From assembly GCA_012960925.1 (NCBI GenBank), contig DUAG01000043.1, positions 1 to 64,000 of the forward strand: a stretch of 64,000 nucleotides of DNA, read 5' to 3'. The stretch is from Candidatus Manganitrophaceae bacterium (lineage in GTDB: Bacteria; Nitrospirota; Nitrospiria; SBBL01; JAADHI01). The notes under the pieces were generated by a model. That model was not told the DNA's origin and searched no databases. It saw nothing but the letters and a program-made list of their open reading frames with translations. Position numbers and translations under genes: made by a program. Positions 26,161 through 35,400 of the stretch are shown piece after piece (the first letter of the stretch is position 1; the number at the start of each line of letters is the position of its first letter).

Positions 26161-27084
26161 TTATGCCCTTTTTAGAACCCTGGATTCTTGGCTTCGTTGC
26201 CTCCAGGTCACGAGGAGAGAACTGGCAATGAACCAGGAAGAATAGGTTCCGACGACCACCCCGATCAGGACAGCGAGGGCAAAATCATGAATGACTTCCC
26301 CTCCGAAAAGGTAGAGCGCGGCAACCGCCAGAAAGGTTGTCACGCTGGTGATAAACGTCCGGGAAAGAACATCGTTAATCGTCTTATTGATCGTTTGTTC
26401 GAAAGATTCTTTTTTTCGGGCCTTGAGGTTCTCGCGGATTCGGTCAAAAATAACAACCGTATCATTGAGTGAATAACCTGCAATGGTCAAGAGGGCCGTC
26501 ACCGTGAGGAGGGTGATCTCTTTATCCAAAAGGAAGAAAGTTCCCAATACGACGAGGACGTCATGAAAGGCCGCAATGGCCGCTGCAATGCCAAACTGAA
26601 ATTGAAACCGGTATGCAATGAAAGAGACGATGCCGATGAGGGAAATTGCGATCGCCCAAAGGGCATCTCTCTGAAGCTTTTTCCCTATGGTGGGTCCGAT
26701 CTCCGTGCTGCTTTCAATAATGAATGAATTTCCGGAAAAGGACTTTGAAATGATCGATTTTATCTGCCCTCTGATATTTTTCTGGACAATATCCTTTTTC
26801 TTGATTCGGATGATCAACTTGTTCTCCCGTGTGATTTCCTGGAGTTCGGTTCCCGGAAGCCCCCCGTCTCTCAGGGCCCTTCTCGCTTCATTAATCGAGA
26901 TCGGCTGTTCAAATTTAAGCTGAACGGCGGCACCCCCGGCGAAATCGATCCCTAAATTCCCTTTGCCGCGTGAGATCTGCACCAGGGCGATCAGGCCAAT
27001 GGATAGGAGGATGATGGACAAGAGATAGAAGCTCTGACGCTTCCCGAGAAAATTGATGTCTGTATTTTTAAAGAACTCTCGCAT
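26161..27084 (-). CDS. secF: Protein translocase subunit SecF
   Basis: 307 residues. Six membrane segments are expected; the first begins at about residue 20 (FYLLSIILLSIGLIALV), followed by the periplasmic GIDFAGGAAVQLKF and the RND-type SecF core with the signature TIAGYSLNDTVVIFDRIREN. SecF with SecD forms the proton-driven complex that completes protein export through SecYEG. The length (about 300) is typical for separate SecF proteins. It is 27 bases downstream of secD and directly upstream of the DUF4388 gene. Confidence 0.97.
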   Translation of the reverse strand: MREFFKNTDINFLGKRQSFYLLSIILLSIGLIALVQISRGKGNLGIDFAGGAAVQLKFEQPISINEARRALRDGGLPGTELQEITRENKLIIRIKKKDIVQKNIRGQIKSIISKSFSGNSFIIESSTEIGPTIGKKLQRDALWAIAISLIGIVSFIAYRFQFQFGIAAAIAAFHDVLVVLGTFFLLDKEITLLTVTALLTIAGYSLNDTVVIFDRIRENLKARKKESFEQTINKTINDVLSRTFITSVTTFLAVAALYLFGGEVIHDFALAVLIGVVVGTYSSWFIASSLLVTWRQRSQESRVLKRA

Positions 27085-27111
27085 ATGCTTATCCTAGGAT
27101 TCCTTTCGTGA

Positions 27112-28746
27112 TTAAATACTCAAATGTTCCAGGCGTTTTCGGCCATTGATGAGGTCGTACACCACCTTTGTGCCAACCAGAGAGGTAAAGAGATTAATCA
27201 TCACCCCGAGAGAGAGTGTGACCGCAAAGCCCTTGATCGGACCGGTTCCAAACATAAAAAGAGCAAAGCCAGTAATGAGCGTTGTGACATTGGAATCAAA
27301 AATAGATGAAAAGGCTTTGCTGTACCCGGCATCAATTGCAAGACGAACGGGCCGCCCCGCACGCAATTCTTCCCGGATGCGTTCCAGAATCAAGACATTT
27401 GCATCTACAGCCAGGCCAGCGGTTAAAATAATCCCGGCAATGCCGGGTAAGGTCAAAGTTGCGTTCAATGCGGCCAAAGCGCCAAACAACAGAATCAAAT
27501 TGAGGGCCATCGCAATATCGGCAAGCAAGCCGGAGAGCCGATAATAAACCACCATAAAAATAACCACCATCAAGGACCCAAACAGGCCCGCGATGAGCCC
27601 CTTCTGAATAGAGTCTTTTCCCAGGGACGGCCCGACCGTGACATTCTGGATGATCCTGACCGGGGCGGGCAGCGCGCCCGCCCGCAGGAAAATAGCGAGA
27701 TCATTGGCCTCCTGTGTCGTAAAGGTCCCTGTGATCTGGGCCTGGCCCCCGCTGATCTTCTCCTGGATGCGCGGTGCCGATTTCACGGATTTGTCCAGAA
27801 CAATGGCGAGACGTCTTCTCCTGTTTTCGTCGGTCACCTTCTCAAAGAGTTTGGAACCCAGCGGATCAAACGTGATGGATACGTAGGGGTCATTAAACTC
27901 CCCAAAGGAGACACGAGCATCGGTAAGAAGATCTCCCGCAAGGACCGCCTGTTTCTTGACAAGGTAGGGCGTTTTTGTAACATCGCCGGTATCTTTATCG
28001 ACATTCCGTCCAAAAAGGATCTCGTCTTCCGGGTCAATTTTATCTTTAAATTCGTCGAAGAATTGTTCTGCCTCCTCCGGATTGAGCCGGGAGGGAAATT
28101 GATTCAGGAGAGCAGAGGTCTCATTGATGAGTTTAAACTCGAGTTGGGCCGTTTTTCCGATCAATTCAATGGCCCGTTCGGGTTCCTTGACCCCGGGAAG
28201 CTGGATCAGGATCTGGTTGGCCCCCTGTTGTTGAATCAGCGGCTCCGTGACCCCGAATTCGTCGATTCGATTCCGAATGGTCTCTAAGGCCTGGAGTGTC
28301 GCCATATCGAGGATTCTTTTCTCCTCTGATTTTCGGAAGGTCAGGACTTTTTCCCCACTTTCCTCCCGGCTGGTCACTAGGCTTGCATATTTGTCGTCCA
28401 GGAGTTCGGTGATCTTTTCATTGTCCCCGGAATCGAAGGAGAATGAGATTTCTCTTCCTTCCCGTTGAATAGAGGAAATCGTGATCTCTTCATCTTTCAG
28501 CGCATCTTTGAGCGATGCCATATTCCGTTCAATTGCATTTTCGACCGCCTTTTCCCCTTCGACTTCCAAAATAAGGTGCATTCCTCCCCGCAGATCAAGG
28601 CCGAGGGTTATTCCCTTGTCCGGGAAGATAGTTCCCCACCAATCGGGTAGAATGGAATAAAGCGGTGTTGAGGGGAGGAGAAACAGGACGGAGAGTATTA
28701 TCGCTGTGAGGATAATGAGAAAGCGCCCCTTGACTTCTCGTTTCAT
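27112..28746 (-). CDS. secD: Protein translocase subunit SecD
   Basis: 544 residues, a usual length for SecD. The N-terminal membrane segment is followed by LGLDLRGGMHLILEV, the periplasmic P1 domain, and the C-terminal membrane part with GLAVDANVLILERIREELRAGRPV, which holds the functionally essential Asp of the proton channel. The start overlaps the yajC stop by 4 bases. Works with SecF and YajC at the inner membrane. Confidence 0.97.
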   Translation of the reverse strand: MKREVKGRFLIILTAIILSVLFLLPSTPLYSILPDWWGTIFPDKGITLGLDLRGGMHLILEVEGEKAVENAIERNMASLKDALKDEEITISSIQREGREISFSFDSGDNEKITELLDDKYASLVTSREESGEKVLTFRKSEEKRILDMATLQALETIRNRIDEFGVTEPLIQQQGANQILIQLPGVKEPERAIELIGKTAQLEFKLINETSALLNQFPSRLNPEEAEQFFDEFKDKIDPEDEILFGRNVDKDTGDVTKTPYLVKKQAVLAGDLLTDARVSFGEFNDPYVSITFDPLGSKLFEKVTDENRRRRLAIVLDKSVKSAPRIQEKISGGQAQITGTFTTQEANDLAIFLRAGALPAPVRIIQNVTVGPSLGKDSIQKGLIAGLFGSLMVVIFMVVYYRLSGLLADIAMALNLILLFGALAALNATLTLPGIAGIILTAGLAVDANVLILERIREELRAGRPVRLAIDAGYSKAFSSIFDSNVTTLITGFALFMFGTGPIKGFAVTLSLGVMINLFTSLVGTKVVYDLINGRKRLEHLSI

Positions 28747-29099
28747 TTTCCCTTTTCCCCTTTCTTTTCAGAACCGTCCGCCAGGGCTTCAATATTGGTT
28801 CGGACAACCTTGATGCGAACGCCATCCGCCACCTGAAGTGTGACCACCTTCGGGGTGAGGTTGGTGACCGTCCCGATAATCCCTCCTGATGTCGAGACGC
28901 GTTCTCCCTTTTTTAAGGCCTCGATCATCTCTTTTTGTTTCCTGGCGCGCTTTTGTTGGGGCATGACGAGCAGAAAATAAAAAAGGATGAAAATAAGAAT
29001 AAAAGGGACAAACCCGAGAATCTGCGCAGGGCCGCTTCCCGACGATCCGCTGGCACTGCCTCCTGTTTGGGCCCATGCCGTTGCTTCAAGCCATTCCAA
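28743..29099 (-). CDS. yajC: Preprotein translocase subunit YajC
   Basis: 118-residue single-pass protein. A short N-terminal stretch is followed by one membrane segment (ILGFVPFILIFILFYFLLVMPQQKRARKQKEM), which is the YajC hallmark, then a soluble domain with LKKGERVSTSGGIIGTV and VKVVRTNIEAL. First gene of the yajC-secD-secF group, overlapping secD by 4 bases. Accessory subunit of the SecDF complex. The first residues (about 1-30) are Gly/Ser rich, a minor extension. Confidence 0.96.
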   Translation of the reverse strand: MEWLEATAWAQTGGSASGSSGSGPAQILGFVPFILIFILFYFLLVMPQQKRARKQKEMIEALKKGERVSTSGGIIGTVTNLTPKVVTLQVADGVRIKVVRTNIEALADGSEKKGEKGK

Positions 29100-29114
29100 A
29101 ATGTAACCTCCTCA

Positions 29115-29205
29115 TGTAACGATTCAGCAACCCATCTAATCCTCCATAGCGACGCTCCTCGCGTCTTGCCTTGAAGGCTTATCTATTTATGCTGGATTGT
29201 TATCC
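29115..29205. repeat. R2 inverted-repeat element, copy a (short)
   Basis: Imperfect terminal inverted repeats TGTAACGATTCAGCAA (left) and TGCTGGATTGTTATCC (right) flank about 60 bases containing CGACGCTCCTCGCGTC and CTTGCCTTGAAGGCTTATC, which recur in the R2 copies at 41764 and 52413. It occupies most of the gap between tgt and yajC and could form a hairpin in the transcript. No coding capacity. Confidence 0.6.
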
Positions 29206-29237
29206 TACGTTATCGATCCGCCTCCGTTGATTCAATA

Positions 29238-30407
29238 CTATTCCTGGGTGGACTGACGCCTTTGGTAGAATTTACGACAGAAATCCTCCAGAGAATCTTT
29301 CTCGATCGCTTGGCGGAGCCCTTTTAACAACCCTAGATAATAATATAAATTGTGTAGGGAGTTCAAGCGGATTGCTAAAAGTTCTTTTGCCATGAAGAGA
29401 TGGCGCAAATAGGCCCTCGAAAAATGGCGGCAGGTGTAACACCCGCAGTCCGGGTCAAGTGGCCGGTCATCCTCTTTGTACCGCGCGTTCTTGATGTGGA
29501 TTTCGCCCCCATGGGTAAAGAGCGCTCCGGTCCTTGCGTGGCGGGTCGGGAGGACGCAGTCAAAGATATCGACGCCCCGCTGGACCCCCTCGACCAGATC
29601 CTCCGGCCTTCCGACGCCCATCAGGTATCTTGGCTTATGGTCCGGGATGATTGGGATGACCTTTTCCAGAACCTCCAGCATTTTTTCTTGCGGCTCCCCG
29701 ACAGAGAGTCCACCGACGGCTAGGCCATCGAAGTCCATCTCAAGAAGACCCTCCACACCTTTTTCCCGGAGATCGTTATAGAATCCGCCCTGGATAATTC
29801 CATATAGAAATTGATCTTTACGAGAATGGGCTTCTTTGCAGCGTCCGGCCCAGCGAAGTGTTCTGTCGAGTGAGAGACGGGTCTTCTCGTAATCGGAAGG
29901 ATAAGGAAGGCACTCATCAAAGGCCATGATAATGTCGGCGCCGATATTGGATTCGATCTCTATGGCTCTTTCAGGGGAGATGAAATGTCGTGAGCCATCG
30001 AGATGGGACTGAAAAGTAACTCCCTCCTCTGTCACACGTGCGAGGCCGGTCAGGCTGAAAATCTGGTAGCCGCCGCTGTCGGTTAGTATCGGTTTGTCCC
30101 AGGAGATAAAGGAGTGCAATCCCTTCCGTTTTTCAATAAAACCGTCCCCTGGTCTTAAATAGAGATGATAGGCGTTGCAGAGGATGACCTGAGCCCCGAG
30201 ACCTGTGAGATCTTCAGGGCTCATCCCTTTCACCGTCCCGGCCGTTCCGACGGGCATAAAAGCCGGTGTCTCGATTTCACCGTGGTCTGTCCTGATGACC
30301 CCGCTGCGGGCGAAAGAGGTTTTTGACGAATGGACGATTTTAAAATGCCCCGCGTCTCTTGCAGAATATTCAGTTTTGATCCGGGTCGGTTTTGGTAAAC
30401 CCCTCAC
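29238..30407 (-). CDS. tgt: Queuine tRNA-ribosyltransferase (tRNA-guanine transglycosylase)
   Basis: 389-residue enzyme that exchanges guanine for preQ1 at tRNA position 34 in the queuosine pathway. Diagnostic sequences: LTDSGGYQIFSL, AFDECLPYPSD, the catalytic GVDIFDCVLPTRHARTG, and the zinc site CGCYTCRHFSRAYLRH. N-terminal extension of about 20 residues (MRGLPKPTRIKTEYSARD) precedes the usual FKIVHSSKT start, so a downstream start is possible. The start overlaps the argS stop by 4 bases. The tgt-yajC-secDF order is a widespread arrangement. Confidence 0.96.
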   Translation of the reverse strand: MRGLPKPTRIKTEYSARDAGHFKIVHSSKTSFARSGVIRTDHGEIETPAFMPVGTAGTVKGMSPEDLTGLGAQVILCNAYHLYLRPGDGFIEKRKGLHSFISWDKPILTDSGGYQIFSLTGLARVTEEGVTFQSHLDGSRHFISPERAIEIESNIGADIIMAFDECLPYPSDYEKTRLSLDRTLRWAGRCKEAHSRKDQFLYGIIQGGFYNDLREKGVEGLLEMDFDGLAVGGLSVGEPQEKMLEVLEKVIPIIPDHKPRYLMGVGRPEDLVEGVQRGVDIFDCVLPTRHARTGALFTHGGEIHIKNARYKEDDRPLDPDCGCYTCRHFSRAYLRHLFMAKELLAIRLNSLHNLYYYLGLLKGLRQAIEKDSLEDFCRKFYQRRQSTQE

Positions 30408-32131
30408 ATCTGCTCCGGAGCGGTGATGCCGAGCAGGTCGAGTCCATTTTGAAGGACGATCTTGATCGTGCGCATCAGGACCAGCCGGGCCTTCGTCAGG
30501 GCCGCGTCTTCCGTAATAACACGCTGCCCAAAATAAAACCGATGGAGCAATCCCGCCAGTTCCTGCAGATAGAAGGTAATCCGGTGGGGTTCCAGGGCCT
30601 CTGCTGCGGAGAGGACGAGGTCCGGGTAGCGCGCGGCCTGCCTGATCAGCGCCTGTTCTTCGGGCAGGGTGAGCGGGGACAGATCTTCCACGGTAATCCC
30701 GCGCACCGCATCTTCAACATCCCAGCCCCGGTCTTTTGCCACTCTTTCGATGCTGCAGAGGCGGGCATGGGCATATTGTACATAAAAAACAGGGTTTTCA
30801 TTCGTGGCTTTCTTGGCCAGCTCCAGATCAAAATCGAGAGAGGTATCGGAACGACGCATCAAGAAAAAGAAACGGGTTGCGTCGACGCCGACCTCATCCA
30901 TCACGTCTCTGAGCGTAACAAACTCACCTGACCGTTTGGACATCTTGATCTTCCGGCCATCCCGCAACAGATTCACCAACTGGTGGATCAGGATCTGGAG
31001 CCGGTCGGGGGCATATCCCATGGCCTCGACCACGGCCTTGATGCGTCCGATGTATCCATGATGGTCCGCCCCCCAGATATTAATCAGGCGATCGTATCCC
31101 CGCTCGAACTTTTCCCGATGATAGGCGATGTCTGAGGCAAAATAGGTCATCACACCGTTGCTCCGCCTCACGACGCGGTCCTTGTCGTCCCCGTAACGGC
31201 TTGTTTTTACCCAGAGGGCCCCCTCTTCCTCGAAGAGGACCTTTTTGGATCTTAAGAGCTCGAAGACCGCATCAATCTTTTTATCCCGATGAATCTCTGC
31301 CTCCGGTGTCCAGGAGTTGAAATGAACCCGGAAGGTATGCAGGTCTCGACGGATCCAAGCCAGGATTTTCTCATAGCTGTATCGGGTGAAGAAGGGAAGA
31401 TGTGTTTCCGCAGGGCCGTACATGTAGCGGTCACTTTCTTCTTCCCTCACTGCCCTGGCAATATCGATGATGTACTCCCCCTTGTACCCCTCCTCAGGGA
31501 GATCGATCTCCTGTCCAAACAGCGCGCGGTAACGCAGGTAGGTGGATTCGCCCAAGAGGCGCATCTGTCCGCCGACGTCATTAATATAATATTCCCGGTC
31601 GACTTGGTATCCAACTGATTCTAGAAGCCGGGCAAGCGCGTCTCCAAGCGCCGCGGCCCGTCCGTGCGCGACGTGAAGCGGTCCGGTCGGATTGGCGCTG
31701 ACAAATTCGATCTGAATCCGCTTTCCTGTTCCCTCCGACGCCCGGCCATAGTTTTTATCCTCTTGAAGGATATTGATGAGTTCCTGATGCCAGGACGCCT
31801 TGGTCATAAAGAAATTAATATATCCCGGTCCGGCGACCTCAATTTTTTCGATGGAAGGAAGTGGTGAACCGCCGTCCAGTCGATTCGCCACTTCAAACGC
31901 ATTTCTCAGGGCCGGATCATTCAGTTGTTTTGCGAGTTGTGTCGCGATGTCTCTCGGGGGACGTCCTTCCGTTTTGGCCAGGAGCAGGGGGAGCGTCGTC
32001 GCGAAATCACCATGACCCACTTTTTTGGGGGCTTCGAGGGGAATTGTTAGACCGTTGGCGGCTTTCAGTGTTCCCGCTTCTTGTGCCACGCCGACAACGA
32101 ATTCAATCCATTTGATTAACGCGGTTTTCAT
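30404..32131 (-). CDS. argS: Arginyl-tRNA synthetase
   Basis: 575-residue class Ia synthetase, charging tRNA-Arg in the cytosol. The HIGH-type motif appears in NPTGPLHVAHGRAAALGDAL, and KMSKRSGEFVTLRDV gives the KMSKS-type loop. The N-terminal Add-1 tRNA-binding domain (about 1-105) and the C-terminal DALR anticodon-binding domain (about 450-575) are present. The stop overlaps the tgt start by 4 bases; argS is the first gene of this minus-strand operon, opposite the 32132-32433 gap. Confidence 0.97.
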   Translation of the reverse strand: MKTALIKWIEFVVGVAQEAGTLKAANGLTIPLEAPKKVGHGDFATTLPLLLAKTEGRPPRDIATQLAKQLNDPALRNAFEVANRLDGGSPLPSIEKIEVAGPGYINFFMTKASWHQELINILQEDKNYGRASEGTGKRIQIEFVSANPTGPLHVAHGRAAALGDALARLLESVGYQVDREYYINDVGGQMRLLGESTYLRYRALFGQEIDLPEEGYKGEYIIDIARAVREEESDRYMYGPAETHLPFFTRYSYEKILAWIRRDLHTFRVHFNSWTPEAEIHRDKKIDAVFELLRSKKVLFEEEGALWVKTSRYGDDKDRVVRRSNGVMTYFASDIAYHREKFERGYDRLINIWGADHHGYIGRIKAVVEAMGYAPDRLQILIHQLVNLLRDGRKIKMSKRSGEFVTLRDVMDEVGVDATRFFFLMRRSDTSLDFDLELAKKATNENPVFYVQYAHARLCSIERVAKDRGWDVEDAVRGITVEDLSPLTLPEEQALIRQAARYPDLVLSAAEALEPHRITFYLQELAGLLHRFYFGQRVITEDAALTKARLVLMRTIKIVLQNGLDLLGITAPEQM

Positions 32132-32433
32132 CGACCTCCGGGACGTCCTATAAATTTTGAGATAAATTCAGGTGATGAGCCCTGATCATATTTATGAGCC
32201 GAAATCCACTTCGTAATGAGTCAGGCCAATTTCTACTCAATTAAAAAACAAACAGCTAACTATATTCCATCTCCTTGAAAAGTCAACTATTTCGATAAAA
32301 AACATCAGTATAAAACAAAATGGTCCTTTCCGTCGCAATGAAGAATGAGTAAGTAAGGGGGACCTTGAGTTTAGACTTGAAAATAAAAGGGTTTTTATGG
32401 AATAATCCGTAAAAGTTTTGAAGGAGAATAGGA
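32132..32433. other. AT-rich divergent promoter region
   Basis: A 302-base AT-rich gap between argS (leftward) and the small membrane gene (rightward). A sigma-70-like element TTGAAA (32377-32382) and AATAAT (32401-32406) with an 18-base spacer may drive the rightward gene. The leftward argS promoter is expected here too but not clearly defined. No repeat found. Confidence 0.4.
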
Positions 32434-32649
32434 ATGAGCGATCAGAAAAAGAAAGCTATCTTTAGCCTTGTCATCGTGGTGTGTCTCGGGGGAGGGGCCG
32501 GGTTCCTTTATCTTGGAAGACATTTTTTTTCTGGCCGTGCTGTGCCTTTCTGGACATTCTCGACCTACATCGTTGTGTTGACCATCATCATTATCTTTTT
32601 TGCCTATCGATTTATTTTTGTTCACCCCTATCAGGACGAAGAAGAATAG
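32434..32649 (+). CDS. Small two-TM membrane protein
   Basis: 71 residues with two hydrophobic stretches: IFSLVIVVCLGGGAGFLYLG (about residues 9-28) and FSTYIVVLTIIIIFFAYRFIF (about 42-62). A GAAGGAG ribosome-binding site precedes the ATG by 9 bases, supporting expression. The ends are charged (MSDQKKK and HPYQDEEE). No family recognised. Its 3' end overlaps the 3' end of the opposite-strand gene by 38 bases. Confidence 0.65.
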   Translation: MSDQKKKAIFSLVIVVCLGGGAGFLYLGRHFFSGRAVPFWTFSTYIVVLTIIIIFFAYRFIFVHPYQDEEE

Positions 32650-33100
32650 GATCGATGGTCTGTTCCTCTATTGTCCAAGAGGCCGTGGACTCCGGCAGGG
32701 TGGCGTGGATGATGGGGCGAACCACCTTGATCGTGACCGTCGCACGCGGGGGATTTGGGACAGGGGTATATCGCCGGGCCACTGCCCAGAGTGTAAGGTT
32801 TCCGACATACGATTTTGGGATCTGAATCGACCATACATAAGGGGGCGTCGAGTCCAGCTTTGGGGGCGAGATGCCTCTGGAGGCCATGAAGAGAATGCCA
32901 AACAAAGGAGCGTCTTCCCCCGGATCGACGCGAATCTCTAAACGCCTGCCCGCTTCCACGACCTCCCCGTTTGATGGGCTGATGAACTGAAAGGCCCAGG
33001 CAGTAGAAAGCCCAACCCTACCTGTCCCCGCGATGCAGACTACAACGAAGATCCAATATAGAAGAGTCCCGTTTAGCAAAGTCTGATGTGTTGTCCGCAT
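32612..33100 (-). CDS. Exported Ig-like-domain hypothetical protein
   Basis: About 162 residues from the start at 33100 (MRTTHQTLL); an upstream start at 33157 would add 19 residues. A hydrophobic segment (LLYWIFVVVCIAGTG) resembles a signal peptide or anchor. It is followed by AFQFISPSNGEVVEAGRRLEI, a motif of beta-sandwich domains with the SPxNGxxV pattern, and a VTIKVV strand. The architecture suggests one exported Ig/cadherin-like domain. It converges with the small membrane-protein gene, the two overlapping by 38 bases. Confidence 0.6.
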   Translation of the reverse strand: MRTTHQTLLNGTLLYWIFVVVCIAGTGRVGLSTAWAFQFISPSNGEVVEAGRRLEIRVDPGEDAPLFGILFMASRGISPPKLDSTPPYVWSIQIPKSYVGNLTLWAVARRYTPVPNPPRATVTIKVVRPIIHATLPESTASWTIEEQTIDPILLRPDRGEQK

Positions 33101-33208
33101 GACTTCAACCGTATTATGAAGAGAAGGATCGCTATCTGGCTTTGTCCATGGTAGCACAGCCGCACAGATTAAACCGAGTTGAAGTCGTATCTTGTGGGTG
33201 GGTTGTAA

Positions 33209-33384
33209 GGGAGCTCTGAATAAGTCATGAATTATTTTTTCAGGGCAAAAATGTCCTGCTTCTGCGTTACAAATCTTGACAATAGCGGGCTATGGCTTCG
33301 CGAGAACCATCCTCTGCGATTTGCGCCTTGAATCAAAGCATTTTATCTCCTGAAAAACCCAACCCAGACTTAATCAGAGCTTCC
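33209..33384. repeat. R1 MITE-like element, copy b (short, 176 bp)
   Basis: Terminal inverted repeats GGGAGCTCTGAATAAGTC at the left (end B) and, reverse-complemented, GGAAGCTCTGATTAAGTC at the right (end A). The flanks are GTAA (33205-33208) and TTAA (33385-33388), consistent with a duplicated TTAA-like target. The right flank contains the purK stop codon. No coding content. Confidence 0.8.
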
Positions 33385-34548
33385 TTAAGGAGTATTGGAT
33401 GCGGCTCGGTCCAGCAGCGCGCGGACCTTGTTGGCGCGTTCCAGGGCCTGGTGTGGATCCGGATGGGCCAGGGTGACATGGCCCATTTTTCTTCCTGTTT
33501 TGATGCCCTGTTTGCGATAGTGGTAGAGCCGGGCTCCGGGGATCGACAGGAGGCGCTTGAGTTGTTCCGGGGATTCCGCTGCGCTCACTTCAGGCCCGAG
33601 GATATTCACCATGACGGCTGGCGAGAGGAGCTGAACCTCAAGAAGGGGCAGGCCGCAAAGGATACGTACCTGATGTTCAAACTGGGAGACAGTGGCAACA
33701 TTCATGCTGTAATGCCCCGAATTATGCGGACGCGGGGCAATCTCGTTGATGAGCAGTTCTCCGTTTTCCATGAGAAAAAACTCAACACAGAATACGCCAA
33801 CCCCTTCGAGGGCGGCAATGACTTCCGCCGCGAGGGAGACAGCTTTACGTGTGATGTCTGGGCCAACATCTGCGGGAATTTGGCAAAGCCTGAGAATGCC
33901 GTCTTCATGCCGGTTTTCGGTGACAGGATAGGCCTTTAAATTCCCTTCCTCATTTCGCGCGATGATGACGGAGAGCTCTTTGATAAGCGGTGCCCATTTT
34001 TCAATGATCCATCCTGCACCCCGGGGCTGAAGCGCCTCCCGAAGCGCGTGAATATCCTCCCGGTTCTTGAGCCGCCATTGCCCATGTCCGTCATAACCTG
34101 CTGTGGCCGTTTTGCAGATGGCGGGAAGAGTAAAATCGCTGAACACGCGATTCAACTCTCCTGGAGTTTCAAGCACCCGGAAAGGGGTCACGGGAAATTT
34201 ATGTTCTACAAGAAAACGTTTCTCGAGAATTCTGTTCTGAAGGAGGCGGAGTATCCGGCTCCCCGGTCTTACCGGACAGGTTCTCTCCAGGGTTTCAACA
34301 AGGGACACCGGGACATTCTCCCATTCATAGGTAACCGCTTCGCTCTCTTTGAGAAAGGTCTGACATGCCCTGGACTCACCTTCAAAAGGTGCTGAGATAA
34401 AGGTGTCGGCCACGGCCCCCGCAGGGGCATCCGGATTCGGGTCCCAGACGGTGACGCGAAAACCGAGTTGCCGGGCGGCGAGGACAAAGAACATCCCCAG
34501 CTGTCCTCCGCCCAGGATGCCAAGCTTGCGAGGTTGGACAGCCATCAT
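33385..34548 (-). CDS. purK: N5-carboxyaminoimidazole ribonucleotide synthase
   Basis: 387-residue ATP-grasp enzyme of purine synthesis, converting AIR, bicarbonate and ATP to N5-CAIR. The N-terminus LGILGGGQLGMFFVLAARQLG is diagnostic; TATAGYDGHGQW and INEIAPRPHNSGHYSM are also PurK signatures. It overlaps the purE stop by one base, so purE-purK form an operon. The stop codon (TAA on this strand) is inside the TTAA flank of R1 copy b. Confidence 0.97.
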   Translation of the reverse strand: MMAVQPRKLGILGGGQLGMFFVLAARQLGFRVTVWDPNPDAPAGAVADTFISAPFEGESRACQTFLKESEAVTYEWENVPVSLVETLERTCPVRPGSRILRLLQNRILEKRFLVEHKFPVTPFRVLETPGELNRVFSDFTLPAICKTATAGYDGHGQWRLKNREDIHALREALQPRGAGWIIEKWAPLIKELSVIIARNEEGNLKAYPVTENRHEDGILRLCQIPADVGPDITRKAVSLAAEVIAALEGVGVFCVEFFLMENGELLINEIAPRPHNSGHYSMNVATVSQFEHQVRILCGLPLLEVQLLSPAVMVNILGPEVSAAESPEQLKRLLSIPGARLYHYRKQGIKTGRKMGHVTLAHPDPHQALERANKVRALLDRAASNTP

Positions 34549-35060
34549 TACTGTCCCTTCAGAACAGTACGGGTCTGTTTTTTCCGAAATGCGATGAGTT
34601 TTTTACGAACAGGACGGTATTTCAGGGCGAGAATTTCTGCCGCCAGGAGGGCGGCATTCTCGGCCCCTCCGATCGCCACGGTTGCAACCGGGACCCCGCG
34701 AGGCATTTGGACAATGGAGAGGAGCGAATCAAGTCCACGAAGGTGTTCCGTCGGGATGGGAACGCCGATTACAGGCAGCAGGGTTTTGGCCGCAATCATC
34801 CCAGGAAGATGGGCGGCGCCTCCAGCACCGGCAATGATGACTTCCAGGCCCCTGCGATCCGCACTTTCGGCATATTCGAACATCTGATCAGGCGTCCGAT
34901 GTGCCGAAACGACGCGCAACTCGTTGCCGATACCGAGAGAATCCAGGGCTGCAACCGCTTTTTCCAAGACAGGGAAATCGCTGGTGCTCCCGCCGATAAT
35001 CCCGACCCGGATCTCTTTTTTTGTCGTCTTCCTCTGAGGTTGCTCTTTCGGCATATCCAC
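34548..35060 (-). CDS. purE: N5-CAIR mutase (class I PurE)
   Basis: 170 residues; converts N5-CAIR to CAIR. Signatures: [32 protein letters not shown] and [23 protein letters not shown]. First 15 residues ([15 protein letters not shown]) form a basic leader beyond the usual start; alternative starts exist. It precedes purK by a one-base overlap. The other purine genes in the window, purH and purD, lie 16-18 kb away. Confidence 0.97.
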   Translation of the reverse strand: MDMPKEQPQRKTTKKEIRVGIIGGSTSDFPVLEKAVAALDSLGIGNELRVVSAHRTPDQMFEYAESADRRGLEVIIAGAGGAAHLPGMIAAKTLLPVIGVPIPTEHLRGLDSLLSIVQMPRGVPVATVAIGGAENAALLAAEILALKYRPVRKKLIAFRKKQTRTVLKGQ

Positions 35061-35185
35061 ACTGCTCCAGGAGGTTTTAAGGGCTCGATGGGTTTGAAGA
35101 GAATCTTCACCGGGGGCTATCGTAAATCAAAATGATGAAGATCGCAAGTCCAAGTGCAATTCGTGAGTCCTGATGGAATCTCTGA

Positions 35186-35214
35186 TTGCACTGGAGAATC
35201 AAATCTGCTAGATT
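35186..35214 (+). promoter_or_regulatory. Sigma-70-type promoter of the tRNA-Cys gene
   Basis: TTGCAC (35186-35191) and TAGATT (35209-35214) are separated by 17 bases. The tRNA begins 13 bases after the -10 element, so transcription should start just ahead of the mature 5' end. Confidence 0.6.
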
Positions 35215-35226
35215 GTACCCCTCAAT

Positions 35227-35302
35227 GGCGGCGTACCCAAGTGGCTAAGGGAGCAGTCTGCAAAACTGTCATTCAGCGGTTCGATTCCGCTCGCCGCCTC
35301 CA
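35227..35302 (+). tRNA. tRNA-Cys (GCA)
   Basis: Complete cloverleaf. The acceptor stem GGCGGCG pairs with CGCCGCC; the anticodon loop CTGCAAA gives anticodon GCA (cysteine); the T arm is GCGGTTCGATTCCGC; the CCA end is encoded (35300-35302), with discriminator T at 35299. It stands alone between purE (opposite strand) and lptC. Confidence 0.95.
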
Positions 35303-35400
35303 AAAATTGCCCATATCCTCTCCCAAAAAAGATGGGTTCCGACAAGAGTTTCCGTCCCCATCGGCTTTACTCGTTTTTCAATTTATGATATCTTTGTGCT